From positions 1 through 43,439 of the forward strand of contig WRMB01000033.1 of assembly GCA_009777345.1 (NCBI GenBank): a DNA stretch of 43,439 nt, written 5' to 3'. The notes beneath the pieces were generated by a model. The model had not been told where the DNA came from, did not search any database, and saw nothing but the letters and a program-made list of their open reading frames with translations. Source of the stretch: Micrococcales bacterium. Its GTDB lineage: Bacteria; Actinomycetota; Actinomycetes; Actinomycetales; Cellulomonadaceae. Positions 39,775 to 43,439 of this stretch are shown here, in pieces. The translations under genes and the position numbers were made by a program. Position 1 is the first letter of the stretch. Each line of letters opens with the position of its first letter.

Positions 39775-40605
39775 ATGGGCGCTGCCGGACGACGTCACTA
39801 CCTGATGTGCCCGCCGACCTTCTACACGGTGGCGTACGAGATCAACCCGTGGATGCACGCCGACCAGGCCACCGACACGGCGCTGGCGGTCCGCCAGTGG
39901 CAGCGGCTGCGTGAGGTGTACCGGGACCTGGGGCACACCGTGGAGACGATCGACCCGCTGCCGGGGCTGCCGGACATGGTCTACGCGGCCAACGGCGCGC
40001 TCGTCGTCGACGGCGTGGTGTACTCGGCGAAGTTCCGCCACCCGCAGCGCCAGCCGGAAGGCCCGGCCTACCAGGCGTGGTTCGACGACCGCGGCTACCG
40101 GACCCACACCGCCCAGCACGTCAACGAGGGCGAGGGGGACATCCTCGTGGCGGGGCGCACCGTGCTGGCTGGGACCGGGTTCCGCACCACCCGCGCCGCG
40201 CACGACGAGCTGCGCGCGCTGCTCACCGCCACCAGCGGGGCCGACGCCCCCGAGGTGGTCGGCCTGGAGCTGGTCGACCCGCGCTACTACCACCTGGACA
40301 CTGCCCTGACCGTGCTGCGCGACGACGAGATCGCGTACCACCCAGACGCGTTCTCCCCCGCCACCCAGGCGCTGCTGGCCGACCGCTACCCCGACGCCGT
40401 CGAGGTCGGCGCCGACGACGCTGCCGTGCTCGGCCTCAACGCGGTGTCCGACGGCCAGCACGTGGTCATGACCCCCGCCGCCACCCGTTTCGCCGACCAG
40501 CTGCGCGAGCGCGGCTACACCCCCGTCCCGGTAGCCACCAGCGAGCTGCTCAAGGGCGGCGGCGGCGCCAAGTGCTGCACCCTGGAGATCCGCCCCGCCC
40601 CCTGA
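39775..40605 (+). CDS. Dimethylarginine dimethylaminohydrolase-like amidino hydrolase
   Basis: The 276-residue enzyme belongs to the pentein/amidinotransferase superfamily. It has MCPPTFYTVAYEINPWM near the N-terminus, DMVYAANGALVVDG (substrate Asp/Asn), EGEGDILVAG, the catalytic histidine in YYHLDTALTVL, and the nucleophile in GGAKCCTLEIR (Cys267 or Cys268). This pattern matches DDAH-type proteins and related arginine-hydrolysing enzymes, which release citrulline or ornithine. The exact substrate (methylarginine or arginine) cannot be fixed. The start at 39775 is preferred over 39742 because GGAAGGA precedes it. It converges with the CAP gene across a long palindrome. Confidence 0.8.
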   Translation: MGAAGRRHYLMCPPTFYTVAYEINPWMHADQATDTALAVRQWQRLREVYRDLGHTVETIDPLPGLPDMVYAANGALVVDGVVYSAKFRHPQRQPEGPAYQAWFDDRGYRTHTAQHVNEGEGDILVAGRTVLAGTGFRTTRAAHDELRALLTATSGADAPEVVGLELVDPRYYHLDTALTVLRDDEIAYHPDAFSPATQALLADRYPDAVEVGADDAAVLGLNAVSDGQHVVMTPAATRFADQLRERGYTPVPVATSELLKGGGGAKCCTLEIRPAP

Positions 40606-40622
40606 CCCTCGGCCCACCACCA

Positions 40623-40684
40623 GGTCGTTCATTCATCACAAAGTCGTTCGTTCGAACGAACGACTTTGTGATGAATGAACGACC
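40623..40684. terminator. 62-bp perfect palindrome between convergent genes
   Basis: Every base from 40623 to 40653 is complementary to 40654-40684, without a spacer; the centre is TTCGAA. It begins 17 bases after the hydrolase stop and ends 16 bases before the CAP gene stop, so a bidirectional terminator is the natural reading. No T-tract is present. Confidence 0.85.
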
Positions 40685-40700
40685 GCACGGACAGGACCGG

Positions 40701-41909
40701 TCAGAGGAAGGCTGCGGCTCCGTAGAGCCAGCCGTCGCGGGACGCGCCGCCGACCCGTACCGACGTGACGTCGGTGCGCAGCATCTGGGCGTTGTGGGGA
40801 GCGGAGCGGGACCAGGCCACGACCAGCGACGACGCGCTGCCGTTGCTCACGCAGCCCACGATGTTGTCCGCACCGGAGTGCCAGATGCCCCCGGCGTTCG
40901 CCATGGTCACGGCGTGCGAGCCCAGCGTGCCGGACGTGACCACCCGCAGCGCGGGCAGCCCGTCGCGCACCCGGTAGGCGTTGATCGCGTCGCCGATCTC
41001 CGCAGCCGACGCCGTGCTGCCACCCTCACCGGCGGCGGTGCACTGCTTGCCGCCGACCGGGACTGTCGGCACGGCCGGGGTCGGCGGGGGCGCCACGCTC
41101 TCGCCGGACCGCACCCCGCGCCCTCCGGTGCGTACCCGCTGCGCGGCCTCGGCCGCCGCAGCCTGCTCCTCGGCGGCGATCCGGGCGGCTTCCGCGGCCT
41201 GCCACTGGGCCTCGGCGTCGACGACTCCCGACAGCGGCGTGGCCAGCGCCGCCGTCGCCTGGGCGATCTGGTAGGGACTGGTCCGGGACTGGACGAGCAG
41301 CGTGGACAGCGTGTCGGTCGCGGCGCTGAGCTGGGCGCGCGGCACGTCGCCGACGTGCGGCGACGAGTCGAGGGTCGAGCGGGCCTGCCAGACCGCGCTC
41401 GTGGCGGCGTCGAGGTGCGCGGCCCGGGCCCCGGCAGCCGCCGCGGAGGTGGCTTGGCCGGTCAGGGCCGCACCGGCGGCGGAGTCGGCCGCCAGCACGC
41501 CGACGACCCGGTCGACCCGTGCCTCCGCGGCGGCCCGGACCGAGTGGGCGCGCCAGGCGGTCCCCGTCGTGACAGCGAACCCCGCGACCAGCCCGACGGC
41601 GACGGCAGCGGCGACGGCCCGGGTCCGGTCGGGCTTCCGGGGGCCGCGCTCGACAGCCGGACCCGGCCGCTGCGTCGGCAACCGCGGCAGCGTGGGCGTG
41701 CCGCCCGGCTCCGTGCGCTGGCGCGGCAGGTCGGCTGCGGAGGAGAGCGGCACTGGAAGTACTACCGACGACGCCGCAGACGGGCGAGCCTGACCAGCCG
41801 GAGCGCGCAGAGAGCCGGGCGACACGTCCGCCGCCGCGGGAACGGCGGACACCGCCTCCCCGCGCGGGGTCGCGCGGGGAGGCGGGGGGGCTACAGTCAG
41901 ACGATCCAT
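40701..41909 (-). CDS. Membrane-anchored CAP-domain protein
   Basis: The 402-residue protein has a proline-rich cytoplasmic segment, one membrane helix (AVAAAVAVGLVAGFAVTTG, about residue 115), and an alanine-rich helical stalk with an EEQAAAAEAAQRV coiled-coil-like stretch. A C-terminal CAP/SCP domain (about 285-402) includes INAYRVRDGLPALRV and the CAP signature-like GGIWHSGADNIVGC. The CAP histidine-glutamate cluster is only partly visible, so enzymatic action is doubtful. The start at 41909 follows GGGGGA; the frame is open further upstream but encodes arginine-rich nonsense. The 170 bases between it and the HNH gene show no further feature. Confidence 0.75.
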   Translation of the reverse strand: MDRLTVAPPPPRATPRGEAVSAVPAAADVSPGSLRAPAGQARPSAASSVVLPVPLSSAADLPRQRTEPGGTPTLPRLPTQRPGPAVERGPRKPDRTRAVAAAVAVGLVAGFAVTTGTAWRAHSVRAAAEARVDRVVGVLAADSAAGAALTGQATSAAAAGARAAHLDAATSAVWQARSTLDSSPHVGDVPRAQLSAATDTLSTLLVQSRTSPYQIAQATAALATPLSGVVDAEAQWQAAEAARIAAEEQAAAAEAAQRVRTGGRGVRSGESVAPPPTPAVPTVPVGGKQCTAAGEGGSTASAAEIGDAINAYRVRDGLPALRVVTSGTLGSHAVTMANAGGIWHSGADNIVGCVSNGSASSLVVAWSRSAPHNAQMLRTDVTSVRVGGASRDGWLYGAAAFL

Positions 41910-42079
41910 CGTGGTGTTCCCCCGTCCATGGGTGCTGTACGCCTGTACGCCCATGAACGATCGACGGACCGCCCGGGACGGTAAGCCGACATACCAGCGG
42001 ACGAGTGTCCCCCGCACGGGTGGAACCGCAACCGGCAGCCCCGATCGGAGCAGCCGACCCGTCTGGCGCGAGACGGGCG

Positions 42080-42595
42080 CTATGCGACGAGGTAGGGGCT
42101 CCAGGCGGGGTCGGTGCTGGCCAGGGCGTCGAGCACGGCCACCGACCCGCGCGGCTGGCGCGGGGTGAACCGCAGCTCCCAGCCGATCTCGTGCAGCAGG
42201 TGGTCGGCCTTGCGGTGGTTGCACCGTACGCAGGCCGCGACGACGTTGGTCCACTCGTGGGCACCGCCGCGCGACCGCGGCCGGACGTGGTCGATGGTGT
42301 CGGCCCCGCCGCCGCAGTAGGCGCAGCGGTGGTCGTCCCGGGCGAGCACGGAACGGCGCGTCGGTGTGACCGGGCGGCGCACCGGGACGTGCACGTACCG
42401 GGTGAGGGACAGCACCACCGGCGCGGGCAGGGCTGCCCGCTCCGACCGCAGCACCCCGGCCGCCTCCAGCACCGTGGCCTTGCCGGTGAGCACCAGCACC
42501 ACGGCCCGCTTGCGGCTGACCACGCACAGCGGCTCCAGGCTCGCGTTGAGCAGCAGAGCACGCCCGCTCGGACGTACCTCGTCGGCGACCAGCAT
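42080..42595 (-). CDS. HNH endonuclease-family protein
   Basis: The 171-residue protein has an N-terminal segment common to actinobacterial HNH proteins (LLLNASLEPLCVVSRKRAV). Its complete HNH zinc motif is CAYCGGGADTIDHVRPRS ... NVVAACVRCNHRKAD: two CxxC pairs, the DH metal/general-base dyad, the central Asn and the final His. The start at 42595 has an ideal GAGGAGG ribosome site 7 bases upstream. This small stand-alone family is nearly universal in actinobacterial chromosomes and has no established role, so it is not taken as a sign of a mobile intron. Confidence 0.9.
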   Translation of the reverse strand: MLVADEVRPSGRALLLNASLEPLCVVSRKRAVVLVLTGKATVLEAAGVLRSERAALPAPVVLSLTRYVHVPVRRPVTPTRRSVLARDDHRCAYCGGGADTIDHVRPRSRGGAHEWTNVVAACVRCNHRKADHLLHEIGWELRFTPRQPRGSVAVLDALASTDPAWSPYLVA

Positions 42596-42703
42596 GGCGC
42601 GACCTCCTCTCACAGCGCCTGACCGCCTGGTTGGCGGCCGAAGCCACTGTGCAGCCCGACCAGGGTAACCGTCGAGTTCTTATCTATGGTGCTCCCGAAG
42701 ACA

Positions 42704-42739
42704 GCGGAGCCCCGACGACACGCGTCGTCGGGGCTCCGC
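42704..42739 (-). terminator. Strong hairpin terminator
   Basis: A 16-bp perfect stem (GCGGAGCCCCGACGAC and complement) with a 4-base loop starts 16 bases past the NlpC/P60 stop, followed on the minus strand by TGTCTTC. Confidence 0.85.
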
Positions 42740-42755
42740 AGGGTCATGGCGTGGA

Positions 42756-43439
42756 TCAGGGAGACGGTGGCCGCAGGAAGATCACGTTGGGGGTGCGGAT
42801 GGTGTGCAGGCCCGTCCCGTCGTAGGAGGCGTCCCACATCTGGTTGCCACCGGCGTAGATGCCGATGTGGCTGCCGCTGCCGCTGTTCGAGGTGTACATG
42901 AAGACCAGGTCGCCGGGCCGAGCCTCGGACGCCGGGATGTGGGGCAGCGTGTCGCGCATCTTCTTCGAGCTGTGCGGCAGCGAGATGCCGACCTTGGAGA
43001 ACACGAGCTGGACGTAGCCGGAGCAGTCGATACCGCTGGTGCTGGTGCCGCCGTACACGTACGGGATGCCCTTGTAGTACTCGGCGATCGCCAGGACGTT
43101 GCCCGCCACCGAGTCGGGCAGCGGGGCCCGGCTGGTCGTGGAGGGGGACTTCGTCTTCGCTGCGGCTGGTGCCACGACCGGCGCGGGGGCCTTGAACTCA
43201 GGCACGACCTCCTGCAGGTCGGTGTTCAGAGCCTCAGGCGCCGCCGCGATCACCGGAGACGTCGGCAGTGCGTAGGCCAGGTTCGCCGCCGAGGCATCCA
43301 CCCCGGCCGACAGAGCCGGGGCCGCGCCGACCAGGCCGACGGCCACCGTCGAGGTCGCGGCCACCGCCACCGACGAACGACGGGCCACCGACTCCAGGCG
43401 ACCGGCCAACGGCGTCCCCGGCGGCGACGCTCGTCCCAC
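42756..43439 (-). CDS. Secreted NlpC/P60 cell-wall endopeptidase
   Basis: The visible 227 residues comprise an N-terminal signal-like segment (SVAVAATSTVAVGLVGAAPAL), a proline/alanine-rich linker, and an NlpC/P60 domain at about 112-227. Catalytic Cys139 is in GIDCSGYVQLVF, with His191 in SGSHIGIYAGG and a third polar position near NQMWD. PHSSKKM and RPGDLVFM are also typical. Such enzymes cleave D-Glu-meso-DAP bonds in peptidoglycan during division. The GTG at 43439 coincides with the window edge, so the true N-terminus may lie beyond it. A strong terminator follows the gene. Confidence 0.88.
   Translation of the reverse strand: MGRASPPGTPLAGRLESVARRSSVAVAATSTVAVGLVGAAPALSAGVDASAANLAYALPTSPVIAAAPEALNTDLQEVVPEFKAPAPVVAPAAAKTKSPSTTSRAPLPDSVAGNVLAIAEYYKGIPYVYGGTSTSGIDCSGYVQLVFSKVGISLPHSSKKMRDTLPHIPASEARPGDLVFMYTSNSGSGSHIGIYAGGNQMWDASYDGTGLHTIRTPNVIFLRPPSP

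Noticed and set aside
42080..42595. HNH protein as homing endonuclease or intron-borne gene
   Set aside because: It is a complete stand-alone gene with its own ribosome site, of a type that is ubiquitous in actinobacterial chromosomes; no intron or intein borders are seen.

Overview
The window is high-GC actinobacterial DNA (Actinomycetota), apart from roughly the first 540 bases. Evidence for this is the ESX-type (type VII) secretion genes, a PknG-like kinase, leaderless promoters with a TAnnnT box 6-8 nt before the start codon, and GTGA/ATGA gene overlaps. The genus cannot be named from the sequence; a Micrococcales-like relative is only a guess. Bases 1 to about 540 are lower in GC and encode the C-terminus of an unrelated NuoF-like subunit, joined in frame to the first actinobacterial gene. 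That looks like a chimeric join.

Layout. 0.5-2.0 kb: a secreted, sortase-type surface protein. 2.2-11.4 kb: a compact type VII secretion locus. A WXG100 gene lies on the minus strand under a perfect CRP/GlxR-type operator. A plus-strand series follows: a small ORF broken by one in-frame TGA, a helical WXG-like protein, an EspG-like chaperone, a GxSxG hydrolase as probable effector, a lipoprotein with an internal duplication, and an FHA-FtsK/SpoIIIE motor (EccC type). No eccB, eccD, eccE or mycosin gene is present. 11.5-14.4 kb: a lysyl-tRNA synthetase paralogue without its catalytic residues and two membrane proteins. 14.5-14.8 kb: three deformed tRNA-like genes. 14.8-21.6 kb: a conserved phage-type protein, a PknG-like kinase carrying a membrane segment and a seven-bladed WD40 propeller, and a flippase-like membrane protein.

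21.8-23.6 kb: an XRE regulator and nucleotidyltransferase pair (AbiE-like toxin-antitoxin). 23.7-25.8 kb: 21 tRNA genes on the minus strand, plus a tRNA minihelix remnant, a 54-bp perfect palindrome and an element resembling rRNA-operon spacers; a 49-codon gene lies upstream on the same strand. 26.2-28.6 kb: a two-component system whose kinase ATP-binding domain is divided between two overlapping genes. 28.8-31.1 kb: a DUF1023 hydrolase and an acyltransferase. 31.1-32.4 kb: an AAA/DUF4143 ATPase. 32.5-33.9 kb: a second regulator/nucleotidyltransferase pair. 34.1 kb: tRNA-Arg(CCT).

34.4-39.2 kb: a lipoprotein and a MacAB-like export operon (adaptor, ATPase, permease), each behind a copy of the same promoter element. 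39.2-39.7 kb: a gene-free stretch with three large hairpins. 39.8-43.4 kb: a dimethylarginine-dimethylaminohydrolase-like enzyme, a 62-bp perfect palindrome, and on the minus strand a CAP-domain protein, an HNH endonuclease and an NlpC/P60 cell-wall hydrolase that reaches the window edge.

The accessory character is concentrated between 14.4 and 34.1 kb (tRNA array, tRNA-like relics, two nucleotidyltransferase modules, DUF4143 ATPase). No integrase, transposase, replication gene or CRISPR array was seen, so no defined mobile element can be outlined.
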